From Paenibacillus_AQ nitricinens (GTDB lineage Bacteria > Bacillota > Bacilli > Paenibacillales > Paenibacillaceae), in NCBI RefSeq assembly GCF_052056485.1, contig NZ_CP183948.1, positions 1,550,001-1,614,000 on the forward strand: a stretch of DNA of 64,000 bases, read 5' to 3'. The notes beneath the pieces are model-generated. The model ran no database searches. It was not told the origin of the DNA and saw only the letters and a list, made by a program, of their open reading frames with translations. The position numbers and the translations under genes are program-made. This document shows positions 53,318-62,548 of this stretch, piece by piece. Positions within the stretch are counted from its first letter, which is position 1. Each line of letters begins with the position of its first letter.

Positions 53318-53640
53318 TTATAATTTGGTAGGAAGAAATATCAAAAAAACGTAAACGACACAAAACAGCGATTCTCCCATCTTTGGAGAATCGCTGTTCT
53401 TGTATATGTATAGGACAAGGCATATGGCTATGCCAGAAAGGAGGCAACGAGAATCTGTGGAAAGTACAACAATATGTGCTAAATTTATACTAACAGAAAC
53501 CAACTCACCCGATAGGTTAATTTGTTCGTCGATCAATATAGAGAAGATTTCTCTGACACAGGCAGAACCGTAATGCCGTAAAAAGTAAAGCAGACCCTGC
53601 AGGTAGTTCGCAGGGTCATGCTCTTCAAAATTTTGGGGAG
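53318..53640 (-). pseudogene. Relic of a second P-type ATPase 3' end
   Basis: On the minus strand the stretch around 53540-53600 reads in shifting frames as LLYFLRHYGSACVREIFSI, matching the intact pump's CFAFYGIAVLPGVREIFSIP near its C-terminus. At DNA level GAGAAGATTTCTCT and GTAAAGCAGACC are shared with 45670-45730. The relic is followed by the same type of terminator hairpin as the intact gene (53363-53399). It is a decayed paralogue or a copy left by recombination. Confidence 0.65.
53363..53399. terminator. Hairpin beside the ATPase relic, also downstream of xylanase gene
   Basis: AACAGCGATTCTCC and GGAGAATCGCTGTT flank CATCTTT. It is almost identical to 45493-45526 and may now terminate the xylanase transcript. 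Confidence 0.7.
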
Positions 53641-53663
53641 ACTGTCTAAAGGCTGTCCACTTC

Positions 53664-56030
53664 TTATTTCTTACCTTCTCCCTTGGCATTGAGCATGGCA
53701 ATTAGCTTATCACCCTCGACATCGAGGTTCGGAAGCAAACGGTCTAGCCATTTCGGAAGCCACCAGGCTTTGTCGCCGAAGACGGCCATTACCGCCGGAA
53801 CGAGCGTCATTCGGATGATGAAAGCATCGATCAGGATGCCGAAAGCCAGCGCAAATCCGATCTGCTTGATCATCGCATCAGGTGCGAAGATGAAGCCAGC
53901 GAAGACGGAAACCATGATTACGCCTGCGGCAAGTACGACGCGGCTGGCGAGATCGTAACCGTGAACGACACTGTCGTTGCCATGACGTCCATGGACGTAA
54001 GCCTCACGCATGGAGCTGACGAGGAATACCTGATAATCCATCGCCAGTCCGTACAGAATGCCGGTGACCAGAATTGGCATAAAGCTGAGCAGTGGGCCTC
54101 CTGTGTCAAAACCAAACAGAGAGTGCAGCCATCCCCACTGGTAGACGGCCGTGGTTAGGCCAAAAGTAGCGAGGACGCTGAGAATAAAGCCTATCGTCGC
54201 CTTGATCGGAACGATGACTGACCGGAAAACGAGTAATAGAATAATTAGTGATAGGATTACGATGATGCCAATATACAAGGGAAACGCGTCGGATAGCTTG
54301 GAAGACATATCGATATTAATCGCAGTGAAACCGGTCACGCCAAGCGTTACATCATTTGCTGATGCGAGGCTGGAAGTGGGATTGCGCAGATCCTGCACCA
54401 AATCTCTCGTTTTTGTATCTGTAGGGCCTGTTTTAGGAATCAGACTGATAATAGCAATATCTCCGGTCGCATTGACGCCCATTGGGGACACTAGCGTGAC
54501 GTTATCATGCATTTGCAGCTCTTGAACCAGCTTGCCAAGTGTCTGCATTGAAATCTTGTCGGAAGGGTTGTTTGGCTGGGCCACAAGGAGTAGCGGACCG
54601 TTGAACCCTTCGCCGAAGCCCTTGGAGATGATGTCATAGCTCTGGCGTGCTGGAGTGTCCAGATTTGCTGAAGCGCCAGACGGAATACCTAACTCCATTT
54701 TGGTGACTGGAATCGCCGCTGTGCCAAGAACCAAGACCACTAGAACAATGATAGCCCAGCGGTATTTTACCGTAGCGTTCGCCCAGCGGTGTGAGAACCC
54801 GTGGCGGGCTTTGCCCGCGGAAGCTACGTTCTTTGAACGTGCCTTGACGGTGCAGATCCGTTCGCCTACCAGACCCAGCAGTGCAGGCAGCAGGGTAAGC
54901 GCCAACAGAACAGTGATCAGAACGCTGACAGCAGCAACGAGAGCCATGGTTGACAAGAAGCCGATGCCGATGACCAACATGCCGCAAAGGGCGATGATGA
55001 CGGTCAGTCCGGCGAAGAATACTGCACTGCCTGCGGTGCCGACCGCTCGGCTTGCTGCTTCCTTGGCACTTAAATTCTCATCGAGAATTAACCGCCGCTG
55101 CCGGTTCACGATAAATAAAGAGTAGTCGATACCGACAGCCAGACCGATCATGACTGCGAGAATGGGTGTAATGTCATTCATGTGCACAATATTCGAAAGA
55201 GCAAAAGCACCGCCGACGCTAATCGCGACGCCAAGGAGCGCAGTAATCAGCGGCAGTCCGGCTGCAACAATCGAACCGAGTGTAATAAACAGCACAACTG
55301 CTGCGACGGCTACGCCGATCGCTTCCGTAGATCCGATGGACGGTGTGCTTTTGAGCGAATCACTCGGAATGGCTGTGATCCCGGAGCCTGCCTGCTCCAC
55401 CTCGGTTACAGCCTTAATAACGTTATCTGGTACAGAAGAGGGGAGAGATGTCTGCTGAACCGTGAACTGGAATTGGAACAGGGCGATGCTGCCGTCGGCG
55501 GACAGCATGACGCCGGGAACCGGAGCACCATCAAGGATTAGTGGCCCGTAAGGAGCGGCCTGAGCTGCAGCAGTAGCTTGACCCGCAGCGTCTGTCTGAC
55601 CCGCCGCCGAAGGGTCAGAAGTGGCAGTCTGGCCACCAGCAGCTGCAGATGGGTCTGCTCCTGCAGCTTGACCCGCAGCCGCCGCGGCTTGCGCGGCCAG
55701 TTCAGCAGGATTGATGATATAATCCATGCTGTAGACATCATTTATAGCCTTCAGAATCACTGCTGATCTCTCCGGCGTATCTAGCCGTTCTCCATCAGGC
55801 GCGGTGAAGGCAACGCTCGCCTGACCGCCAGCAGCCGCTGGAAGCTCCTTGACCAGCATATCCAGTACTTTTTGCGATTCAGTGCCTTCAATTTTCATTT
55901 CCGAGCTGGACTGGATACCATTGACACCAAGCAATGCGCCTATAACACCAAGAATCAGAATCCAGACCGTAAGAAAATACCAGGGCTTGGTATATGCAGA
56001 TTTACCCAATCGGTACAGAAATGTAGACAT
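53664..56030 (-). CDS. MMPL-family (RND-type) exporter, YdfJ-like
   Basis: The 788-residue membrane protein has twelve predicted helices in two MMPL halves, each with a large extracytoplasmic loop. Signatures include IGLAVGIDYSLFIVNRQRR and YGLAMDYQVFLVSSMREAY, with the intramembrane Asp residues of the family. The first loop holds an Ala/Gln/Gly-rich low-complexity insert (about residues 111-160) not expected in relatives. Such proteins export lipids or drugs. The TetR gene upstream, 29 bp away on the same strand, is probably its autoregulated repressor. Confidence 0.88.
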   Translation of the reverse strand: MSTFLYRLGKSAYTKPWYFLTVWILILGVIGALLGVNGIQSSSEMKIEGTESQKVLDMLVKELPAAAGGQASVAFTAPDGERLDTPERSAVILKAINDVYSMDYIINPAELAAQAAAAAGQAAGADPSAAAGGQTATSDPSAAGQTDAAGQATAAAQAAPYGPLILDGAPVPGVMLSADGSIALFQFQFTVQQTSLPSSVPDNVIKAVTEVEQAGSGITAIPSDSLKSTPSIGSTEAIGVAVAAVVLFITLGSIVAAGLPLITALLGVAISVGGAFALSNIVHMNDITPILAVMIGLAVGIDYSLFIVNRQRRLILDENLSAKEAASRAVGTAGSAVFFAGLTVIIALCGMLVIGIGFLSTMALVAAVSVLITVLLALTLLPALLGLVGERICTVKARSKNVASAGKARHGFSHRWANATVKYRWAIIVLVVLVLGTAAIPVTKMELGIPSGASANLDTPARQSYDIISKGFGEGFNGPLLLVAQPNNPSDKISMQTLGKLVQELQMHDNVTLVSPMGVNATGDIAIISLIPKTGPTDTKTRDLVQDLRNPTSSLASANDVTLGVTGFTAINIDMSSKLSDAFPLYIGIIVILSLIILLLVFRSVIVPIKATIGFILSVLATFGLTTAVYQWGWLHSLFGFDTGGPLLSFMPILVTGILYGLAMDYQVFLVSSMREAYVHGRHGNDSVVHGYDLASRVVLAAGVIMVSVFAGFIFAPDAMIKQIGFALAFGILIDAFIIRMTLVPAVMAVFGDKAWWLPKWLDRLLPNLDVEGDKLIAMLNAKGEGKK

Positions 56031-56059
56031 ATTATGGTTTTCTCCTTTGTATCTCTAAA

Positions 56060-56677
56060 TTAGAAACCTTTTCGTAAATAAGTGAACATTGAATTTAGAT
56101 ATTGGTCGAACGATATGGCATCGGAGTGTTCATCCTGCGCTTCACCTGGTAGCATGACATTCAGACGTCCATCCAGAATCGGCACGAACGCTCCGTAAAC
56201 GGCACCAGCGAGAAGATGTGTATATCCGTCGGCATAGCGCCCATGAGTGAACTGTTCGAGCACTTCCTGCGCGGCAATCTGCAGGCGGCGGAATACGCTG
56301 AGGATATAAGGCTCCAGTGACTGATATTGATTAGCCAGCGATACGAATTGCCGCAATTGATACAGAAACTCGGAAGTGAACTGCAGCTTGAACAATTTAT
56401 ACAGAGCATCCAGCGGTGTTGCATCTGGTGGCAGGTCCTCGAATAGCTTGCTCTGACCCTCTCTTGAAGAGTTGCTGATAAAATATGCGGCTACCGCCTC
56501 CTCTTTGCATGAGAAGTAGTTGGCAAAGGTCCGCCGGGAGTAGCCGGCTTTCTGGACAACGTCGTCGACGATGAAGCCGTCCATCCCTAGTTCAAGCGCA
56601 AGCTCGAAGGCAGATTTGGCTAAGGCATAGGCAGTAGCTTCTTTTTTTTTGTCGCGCAGCGTCTGTTTGGGGTTCAA
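56060..56677 (-). CDS. TetR-family regulator of the MMPL exporter
   Basis: The 205-residue regulator has a TetR_N helix-turn-helix (GFIVDDVVQKAGYSRRTFANYFSCKEE) at about residues 34-60 and an all-helical ligand domain. It is the first gene of a two-gene operon with the MMPL exporter. The upstream region holds the inverted repeat ATTGCCCA/TGGGCAAT, its likely operator. It would release DNA on binding an exported compound. Confidence 0.87.
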   Translation of the reverse strand: MNPKQTLRDKKKEATAYALAKSAFELALELGMDGFIVDDVVQKAGYSRRTFANYFSCKEEAVAAYFISNSSREGQSKLFEDLPPDATPLDALYKLFKLQFTSEFLYQLRQFVSLANQYQSLEPYILSVFRRLQIAAQEVLEQFTHGRYADGYTHLLAGAVYGAFVPILDGRLNVMLPGEAQDEHSDAISFDQYLNSMFTYLRKGF

Positions 56678-56742
56678 ATTCTATGCGATCTCCTTTCTTA
56701 AGTACAGAGGATATTCTGTGCTCTATTTTCTATTTTTATATT

Positions 56743-56776
56743 ATTGCCCAAAGGGTAAAATTGCGCAATGGGCAAT
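56743..56776. promoter_or_regulatory. Probable TetR operator upstream of the MMPL operon
   Basis: ATTGCCCA (56743-56750) and TGGGCAAT (56769-56776) are inverted. Between them are GGGTAA and the palindrome TTGCGCAA, giving two overlapping pseudo-palindromes about 66 bp upstream of the TetR start. Confidence 0.55.
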
Positions 56777-56857
56777 TTTTAAGAAACGAGTGGAGGTTAT
56801 ATTCAGGATACAGGATAGTGAACCGTCCGAGGTTGTAAGCAGGGTAGTTGTCAGACT

Positions 56858-56897
56858 AAAAAGAGATCAGCAATGATTAACATTGCTGATCTCTTTT
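56858..56897. terminator. Terminator of the MFS exporter gene
   Basis: AAAAGAGATCAGCAATG pairs perfectly with CATTGCTGATCTCTTTT. On the minus strand it follows the MFS gene by 38 bp. Confidence 0.85.
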
Positions 56898-56934
56898 GCA
56901 ATTTACTTTAAATAGTGCTATTTGCTTTTATATA

Positions 56935-58437
56935 TTAAGCTTCTTTGGCGATGATCTTTTTGAGCTTCACTTCGGGTTCTTGCTCAAGATCAGGCGCTTG
57001 CCCAACACGTTTAATGAAGAAAGAGAGCAGCAGGCCGAGAATGCCGATACCAACAATGACTAGATAGGAATCATTGATACCTTGGATGGAAGCCTCCATA
57101 ATCATATGTTCCTGTGTTCCGTTTTGTGTGCTACCGGAGGCTAGCATATCCTTCATATGCGTTGTGGTACGACTCGTCATTACGGTGACGAGTAGGGAAG
57201 TCCCCACGGCGCCAGCCACTTGTCGAATGGTATTCGAGATCGCTGTACCGTGCGCACTAAGCTTGGAAGGCAATTGATTTAGACCTAAAGTTTGGATAGG
57301 CATCAGGAGCAGAGCCATCCCGATCCGGCGTCCTGTTGACATATAGACCAGATACATATAACTGGTTGAGTCCGTTAAGTTCACAAAGCTTAGCGTAGTT
57401 GCAATTGTAATGAGTAGACCGATGATGGCAAGCCATTTTGCCCCGAACCGGTCGAACAGCTTCCCGGTTATCGGCATTAGTAAACCCATAATGAGTGCAC
57501 CAGGAAGCAGCAGCAAGCCGGATTCCATCGCTGTAAAGCCACGGGCATTCTGCAGATACAGAGGCAACAGCATCATATCTGCATACATCACGATGGTAAC
57601 TGCGATACTGATGACAGTCGTTAAGGAAAACATACTGTATTTGAAGGCTCGAAGATCAAGCAGCGGGTTCTGGGAAGCTAGCTGTTTCCAAGTAAACAAG
57701 CCAAGGGAAAGGACACCCAGGCCCAGAGACAACAGCACTTCCGCGCTTGACCAGCCTGCGCTTGCAGCGCGGCTGAAGCCATACAGCAAGGTTCCAAAAC
57801 CAATCGTAGAAAGAATTACGCTAACAATATCCAACTTGGGAAAGATGCGCTCCGATACATTTTTTAAATAAATAAATCCGCAGATAATTACAATAACGGT
57901 CAAAGGAATCATGCCATAGAACATAGTTTCCCAAGAATAATGCTCCAAAATATATCCGGCTAGAGTAGGTCCAATGGCAGGCGCAAAAATAATGGCTAAC
58001 CCTACCATCCCCATGGCCGCCCCTCTCTTTTCCGGAGGGAACAGGGTCAAGATGACATTCGTGAGCAGTGGCATGATAATCCCGGCACCAGCTGCCTGAA
58101 TCATACGACCGGTCAGCAGAATAGGGAAGTTAGTTGCGAGAGCCGAAACGATCGTTCCAGCCAAAAATATAAACATGGATGCTTGAAAAAGCTCTCGCGT
58201 CGTAAACCGTTGCATCAAATATGCTGTAATTGGGATCAGAACCCCATTAATCAGCATATAGCCTGTTGTGAGCCACTGAGCGGTAGCAGCCGTGATATTA
58301 AAATCATGCATTAACTCCGGAACGGCAACGCTCATTACCGTTTGATTCAGTGTTGCAAGAAAGGCGCCCAAAATCATAATGAATAAGATGGGTCCCTTTT
58401 TTACGGAACTGCTTGTTACTTCTGTCTTTGTACTCAC
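56935..58437 (-). CDS. DHA2-family MFS multidrug exporter (EmrB/QacA-like)
   Basis: The 500-residue, 14-helix major facilitator has the DHA2 signatures LNQTVMSVAVPEL near helix 1, the motif-A region between helices 2 and 3 (LMQRFTTRELF), and motif C in helix 5 (GLAIIFAPAIGPTLAG). These are proton-driven drug exporters. I place the start at GTG 58437, since AAGGATGG lies at proper spacing before it; an ATG ten codons upstream has no site. It is divergent from a TetR-type gene with TGTAAA/TTTACA repeats between. Confidence 0.88.
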   Translation of the reverse strand: MSTKTEVTSSSVKKGPILFIMILGAFLATLNQTVMSVAVPELMHDFNITAATAQWLTTGYMLINGVLIPITAYLMQRFTTRELFQASMFIFLAGTIVSALATNFPILLTGRMIQAAGAGIIMPLLTNVILTLFPPEKRGAAMGMVGLAIIFAPAIGPTLAGYILEHYSWETMFYGMIPLTVIVIICGFIYLKNVSERIFPKLDIVSVILSTIGFGTLLYGFSRAASAGWSSAEVLLSLGLGVLSLGLFTWKQLASQNPLLDLRAFKYSMFSLTTVISIAVTIVMYADMMLLPLYLQNARGFTAMESGLLLLPGALIMGLLMPITGKLFDRFGAKWLAIIGLLITIATTLSFVNLTDSTSYMYLVYMSTGRRIGMALLLMPIQTLGLNQLPSKLSAHGTAISNTIRQVAGAVGTSLLVTVMTSRTTTHMKDMLASGSTQNGTQEHMIMEASIQGINDSYLVIVGIGILGLLLSFFIKRVGQAPDLEQEPEVKLKKIIAKEA

Positions 58438-58479
58438 TCCACTCCATCCTTTCAAATCGTCGATCATGGACTAAATTTA

Positions 58480-58640
58480 CAGTGTGTTGTATAGTTTACA
58501 ATGCATGAATTAGATTATAAATGAAATTTTCATGTAATCAAGCAACGATTTGCGAAAAAATGTAAAATAGTTTACATTTATTTTAAATTTGTAGTGTTTT
58601 CTCATGAAAAAACAACAATTTATTAAAAAATGTAGTTTAC
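58480..58640. promoter_or_regulatory. Divergent promoter/operator region with TGTAAA-N4-TTTACA
   Basis: TGTAAAATAGTTTACA (58561-58576) is a perfect 6-bp inverted repeat with four-base spacer. TTTACA also occurs in direct orientation at about 58477-58482 and 58495-58500, and a partial copy TGTAGTTTAC lies near 58631. They are probable binding sites for the TetR-type regulator at 58672. Confidence 0.6.
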
Positions 58641-58671
58641 GATATGAATGTAAAAGATTGGAGAGAGTAGG

Positions 58672-59253
58672 ATGAATAACACATCGCAACGTACAGATCC
58701 ACGGGTACTTCGTACACGTCAATTGCTTAGAGATGCTGTGATTGAATTGCTTGAGGAAATGGATATTGAGAAAATATCAGTAAACCGTATTGCAGAGCGG
58801 GCTAAAATCAATCGGGTTACTTTTTATCTGCATTACCGGGACCTGCCGGATATGTTAGAAAAGATGGCGGATGAAATGGTGGAGGACATTCTACAAGTAG
58901 TGAACAACGAAGATAATGATCACGAATCGGTTGAAGAAGAGAATTTAAGAATACTTGAGAGTCTGCTAAAGCATATTGCGGAAAATGCAAAATTCTACAA
59001 AGTTATACTCACATCGAAACGGAGCCCGATTTTTACTGATCGACTGTTTGACTTGATGGCGGAAATCATTTCTGCACACCAGGAGAAAAAGGAGGGTGCG
59101 GCTGATCATTCCAAGATGCCCATACAGAAGGACATTGCCGTTTGGTACGGTTCTGCAGCCTTAATTGGCACGGTTATTTCTTGGCTTCGAGATGACATGC
59201 CCTATACGCCAGTGTATCTTGCCAGACAAATAAGTATGCTGCGTGCTAACTAG
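58672..59253 (+). CDS. TetR/AcrR-family regulator
   Basis: The 193-residue protein has a TetR_N domain with ISVNRIAERAKINRVTFYLH, then YRDLPDMLEKM, at about residues 35-65, and a helical C-terminal domain of the TetR_C_7/YxaF-like kind (WYGSAALIGTVISWL). GGAGAG precedes its ATG. Its position, divergent from the MFS exporter with shared palindromes, implies it represses that exporter and itself. Confidence 0.88.
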   Translation: MNNTSQRTDPRVLRTRQLLRDAVIELLEEMDIEKISVNRIAERAKINRVTFYLHYRDLPDMLEKMADEMVEDILQVVNNEDNDHESVEEENLRILESLLKHIAENAKFYKVILTSKRSPIFTDRLFDLMAEIISAHQEKKEGAADHSKMPIQKDIAVWYGSAALIGTVISWLRDDMPYTPVYLARQISMLRAN

Positions 59254-59274
59254 TCAAATGAATGCGATCAAAGG

Positions 59275-59302
59275 AAAAGCCGCGCATCATTGCGCGGCTT
59301 TT
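59275..59302. terminator. Bidirectional terminator, TetR gene and sugar-binding protein gene
   Basis: AAAAGCCGCGCA pairs with TGCGCGGCTTTT around TCAT. Confidence 0.9.
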
Positions 59303-59321
59303 GATGTGCAGAGCGGGTTAC

Positions 59322-60593
59322 TCACTGCACACTGAGATTATCCCAGTTGACTTGAAATTCCTTCAGCATGCCTTCTTTCGTCAGCTTTCCACCGAGATAG
59401 CCTTGAATGCTGCTGGATAATTCCTGTGGCATCCCGTTCGGCAGACGGGTCCAGTTCCAGGTAAGTGCTTGATCCTTATCGGTATAGGCTAACACTTCGG
59501 CGCCCAGCGCTCCAAGATCTTCTTCGGTGCCCTTAATGCTGTCGAGCGCAGGGATGAACTGGAATTCCTTAGTGATATACTTTTTCCCAGTCTCGGAGGT
59601 GACCAGCCAATCCAGGAAGACCTTGGCTTCCTGCTTAACGGGGGAGTTTTTATTGATCACCCAATTACTTGGCACGCCTACATACAGCTTGTCGTTGTCT
59701 TCGGGGGTGTCATCAATGGGCATCGGCAGGATACCCAAATTTAGATTAGGATCGATACCATCGATCTGTCCTTGCGTCCAGTTGCCCTGCTGCATCATTG
59801 CGGCTTCTCCGCTCGCTAGCATAGTGACTTGGGTATTATAGTCTGTCGAGAGAGGGTTCTTATTGCCGTACTCTACAGTAAGGTCGAGTAGATCGATCCA
59901 CTTGGAGAAAATAGGGTCTCCGGCGAAGGTTTTGGAGCCGTCTGTAAGTCCGGCGATGAATGCCTCCGGATCAGGCTGCTGGGCGAAAGGTACGTTCACA
60001 TTATGATTGCCAAGCACGAACCATTCCTGGTAGCCATTCGCAAAAGGTGTGATGCCAGCCGCCTTCAACTTCTCTGAGGCTTCGCGCAGAGCGGTTAGCG
60101 TCAATGGCTTCTCGGTGATGCCGGCCTTTTTAAATAGGTCCTTATTATAGATGAAGCCGTATCCTTCCAGATTCATCGGCATGCCATAGAGCTTGCCATC
60201 GATGGTCATTTGTTCTGCTGCAAGTGGCTTTACATCCTTGACCCAAGCTTCGCCGCTCAGGTCCTCCAGATATTCCAGCCACATATCACGTTCATTGTTG
60301 CCGCCGATGGTGAAGATATCCGGTTCATCTCCAGATGAGAACTTGGCGCGTAGGGAGGCGCCGTAATCGGTCCCGCCACCGACGCTTTGGACCTCCAGCT
60401 TAATATTGGGGTGTTCCTTCTCAAATTCAGTCTTAAGCGAAGCGAGCGCTTCAGATATTTCAACCTTGAACTGGTAGATATGCACGGTTTTAACTCCATT
60501 CGCATTGTCGCTGTTATCTCCGCAGCCGGCTGTCAGGGCAGCCAGCAGCAGGGAGCATGCGAGGAGAATTCCACGTTTGGTTCTCATATTCAT
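59322..60593 (-). CDS. Extracellular sugar-binding lipoprotein (ABC transporter)
   Basis: The 423-residue lipoprotein has a signal peptide with lipobox LTAGC (Cys about 24). It has a family 1 extracellular solute-binding fold similar to MalE/UgpB-type proteins (PDIFTIGGNNERDMW, GKLYGMPMNLEGYGFIYNKDLF, GEAAMMQQGNW). It would bind an oligosaccharide outside the membrane and hand it to the two permeases encoded upstream in the same operon. The sugar is not predictable. Confidence 0.9.
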   Translation of the reverse strand: MNMRTKRGILLACSLLLAALTAGCGDNSDNANGVKTVHIYQFKVEISEALASLKTEFEKEHPNIKLEVQSVGGGTDYGASLRAKFSSGDEPDIFTIGGNNERDMWLEYLEDLSGEAWVKDVKPLAAEQMTIDGKLYGMPMNLEGYGFIYNKDLFKKAGITEKPLTLTALREASEKLKAAGITPFANGYQEWFVLGNHNVNVPFAQQPDPEAFIAGLTDGSKTFAGDPIFSKWIDLLDLTVEYGNKNPLSTDYNTQVTMLASGEAAMMQQGNWTQGQIDGIDPNLNLGILPMPIDDTPEDNDKLYVGVPSNWVINKNSPVKQEAKVFLDWLVTSETGKKYITKEFQFIPALDSIKGTEEDLGALGAEVLAYTDKDQALTWNWTRLPNGMPQELSSSIQGYLGGKLTKEGMLKEFQVNWDNLSVQ

Positions 60594-60625
60594 TCATCCT
60601 CTCTGGCTGAAAATAACATGTATCG

Positions 60626-61465
60626 TTAGCCCTTTACGGAGCCTTGGGCAATGCCTTCAATAATATATTTTTGCATCGCTAGGAAAAAAATGACCACAGG
60701 CGTAATCCCGAGCACAAGTCCCGGAAGCGCCAAATCCCACTGTTTCGTATATTGTCCGAAGAAGCTATAAGTGGCGATGGGAATGGTGCGAAGCACCGGG
60801 TCCTGCAGAATAAGCGAAGGCATTAAGTAATCGTTCCAGATCCACAGGGTATTTAGAATAATGACAGTGACAATAATCGGCTGCATGAGCGGAAGCACAA
60901 TCCGGAAAAAGGTACCATAAGGACTGTTGCCATCTACTCTCGAAGCCTCCTCAATATCAAGAGGTACCGATTTGACGAAGCCATGGAACAGAAATACAGT
61001 CATAGGGGCGCCAAATCCAAGGTACGCTAAAATCAAACCTGCGGTTGAATCCATGACGCCCAGACCGCTAACGACTTGCACCAGCGGGATCATGATCGCC
61101 TGAAATGGAATAACCATAGCGGCCACTAAGGCAATATAAAGTATGCGGTTATATAAGCTGTTATTGCGGACCATTTTGTAAGCGCACATAGAGCAGAGGA
61201 ACGCTAGCAGAATATTACTAATCACCGTGATAATAAAAGAGTTTAGGAAGGCACGAGGAAAATTAATGGCTTTCCAAGCTTCGGCGTAGTTGCTCCACTG
61301 GAATACGGAGGGCAGCGCAGCGGAATCCGAAAGAATCTCACTATAGCTTTTAACCGAGTTAGCTAGCAGAAAGTAAAACGGTACTAGGAATAGAAGGCCC
61401 AGCAGGATCACAATCACTTCGACGAGAAGCAGGGGCACATTGAATTTCTTGGCGGTAGTCTCCAT
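60626..61465 (-). CDS. Carbohydrate ABC transporter permease (MalG-type)
   Basis: The 279-residue, six-helix permease has the EAA motif DIEEASRVDGNSPYGTFFRIVLPLM at about residues 180-204. It overlaps the upstream permease gene by one base (stop/start), so the two are translationally coupled. It is the second of three genes: permease, permease, binding protein. The ATPase is presumably a shared MsmX-type subunit encoded elsewhere. Confidence 0.9.
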   Translation of the reverse strand: METTAKKFNVPLLLVEVIVILLGLLFLVPFYFLLANSVKSYSEILSDSAALPSVFQWSNYAEAWKAINFPRAFLNSFIITVISNILLAFLCSMCAYKMVRNNSLYNRILYIALVAAMVIPFQAIMIPLVQVVSGLGVMDSTAGLILAYLGFGAPMTVFLFHGFVKSVPLDIEEASRVDGNSPYGTFFRIVLPLMQPIIVTVIILNTLWIWNDYLMPSLILQDPVLRTIPIATYSFFGQYTKQWDLALPGLVLGITPVVIFFLAMQKYIIEGIAQGSVKG

Positions 61466-62346
61466 TACAGCTCCACCTCTCTTTTCTTAGTTGCTCTAAC
61501 CTGTAGCAGGGAGATCAAGGCCACAATGACGAAGAAAATCATCGCTTTCGCTGAGCCCATCCCGAATCGGCTAATAGTGTAGGCCTCATTGTAAATATTC
61601 AACGCTACAGATTCGGTAGCTTTGAAGGGACCACCCTTGGTCAGCGACAGGTTAAGGTCGAACAGCTTAAACGACCAGGAGATAGAAAGGAACAGACAAA
61701 CGGTTACAGCCGGCATAACCAGCGGGATGATGACATGGCGTAGAGCCTGAAAGCGTCCGGCGCCATCCACTTTTGAGGCTTCAAGCAGGCTTTTGGGAAC
61801 GTTGTTGATTGCAGAAATGTAGATGACCATTAGGTACCCTGCATTTTGCCAGACAAATACGATCACTATCGCCCAGAAGGCTGTCCCTCCGGTGCCCAGC
61901 CACGGAAGATTAAAGAAGGACCAGCCCGTAGCCTGTCCAATCGAGGAGAATCCTCTTACAAAAATAAACTGCCAAATGAACCCGAGCAAAAGTCCACCAA
62001 TGACATGAGGGACAAAAAATACCGTTCTCAGGACATTACGCGTGAACAGCTTACGGGTCAGTACATAAGCGAGTGCGAAGCCGAGCAGATTGGTCAGCAC
62101 CAGGCCAAATAAAGTGAACTTCGCTGTGAACCAGAATGAATGAAGAAAGGAAGGGTCCTTCGTGAATATATGTAGATAGTTCCGGAGTCCGGCCCACTCC
62201 ACATGACGCGAGATTCCGTTCCAGTTGGTAAATGAATAATAGAGTCCTAAAAAGAAAGGAATCAGCACAATCATAAAGAAAAACAAGGAAGTCGGCCCGA
62301 CAAAAATAAACTGCTGTATCAGGCGTGATCTTTTTCTATGGTCCAT
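61465..62346 (-). CDS. Sugar ABC transporter permease (MalF/UgpA-type)
   Basis: The 293-residue protein has six membrane helices and the EAA motif SLLEASKVDGAGRFQALRHVIIPLV. It is the first gene of the operon; GGGGTGAGG precedes ATG 62346. It pairs with the MalG-type permease to form the channel. Confidence 0.9.
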   Translation of the reverse strand: MDHRKRSRLIQQFIFVGPTSLFFFMIVLIPFFLGLYYSFTNWNGISRHVEWAGLRNYLHIFTKDPSFLHSFWFTAKFTLFGLVLTNLLGFALAYVLTRKLFTRNVLRTVFFVPHVIGGLLLGFIWQFIFVRGFSSIGQATGWSFFNLPWLGTGGTAFWAIVIVFVWQNAGYLMVIYISAINNVPKSLLEASKVDGAGRFQALRHVIIPLVMPAVTVCLFLSISWSFKLFDLNLSLTKGGPFKATESVALNIYNEAYTISRFGMGSAKAMIFFVIVALISLLQVRATKKREVEL

Positions 62347-62462
62347 CGTTCCTCACCCCTTTTTGTTAATGTAAACTTTTCATTCTATAACCGGATTGGT
62401 GATTAAGCGAAACAAAAAGTAATATCACGCACAAAGTAATCTTAACCAGTTACGGTATCGTA

Positions 62463-62548
62463 GAGGCAAAAATGCCCTTGATAGCCCTGAAAGTGGTCGA
62501 TTTGGAGAAAAGAGAGGCAAAAATGCCTTTGATAGCGCCGAAAGTGGT
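62463..62548. repeat. 51-bp tandem repeat, left part
   Basis: One full unit (62463-62513) and a partial unit are seen, with core GAGGCAAAAATGCC and GAAAGTGGTCGATTTGG. Each unit contains the small palindrome GGCAAAAATGCC. The array is cut by the IS256 element and resumes at 63937. The plus frame can be read as repeated MPLIA(L/P)KVVDLEKREAK, but no gene start is convincing. Confidence 0.85.
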
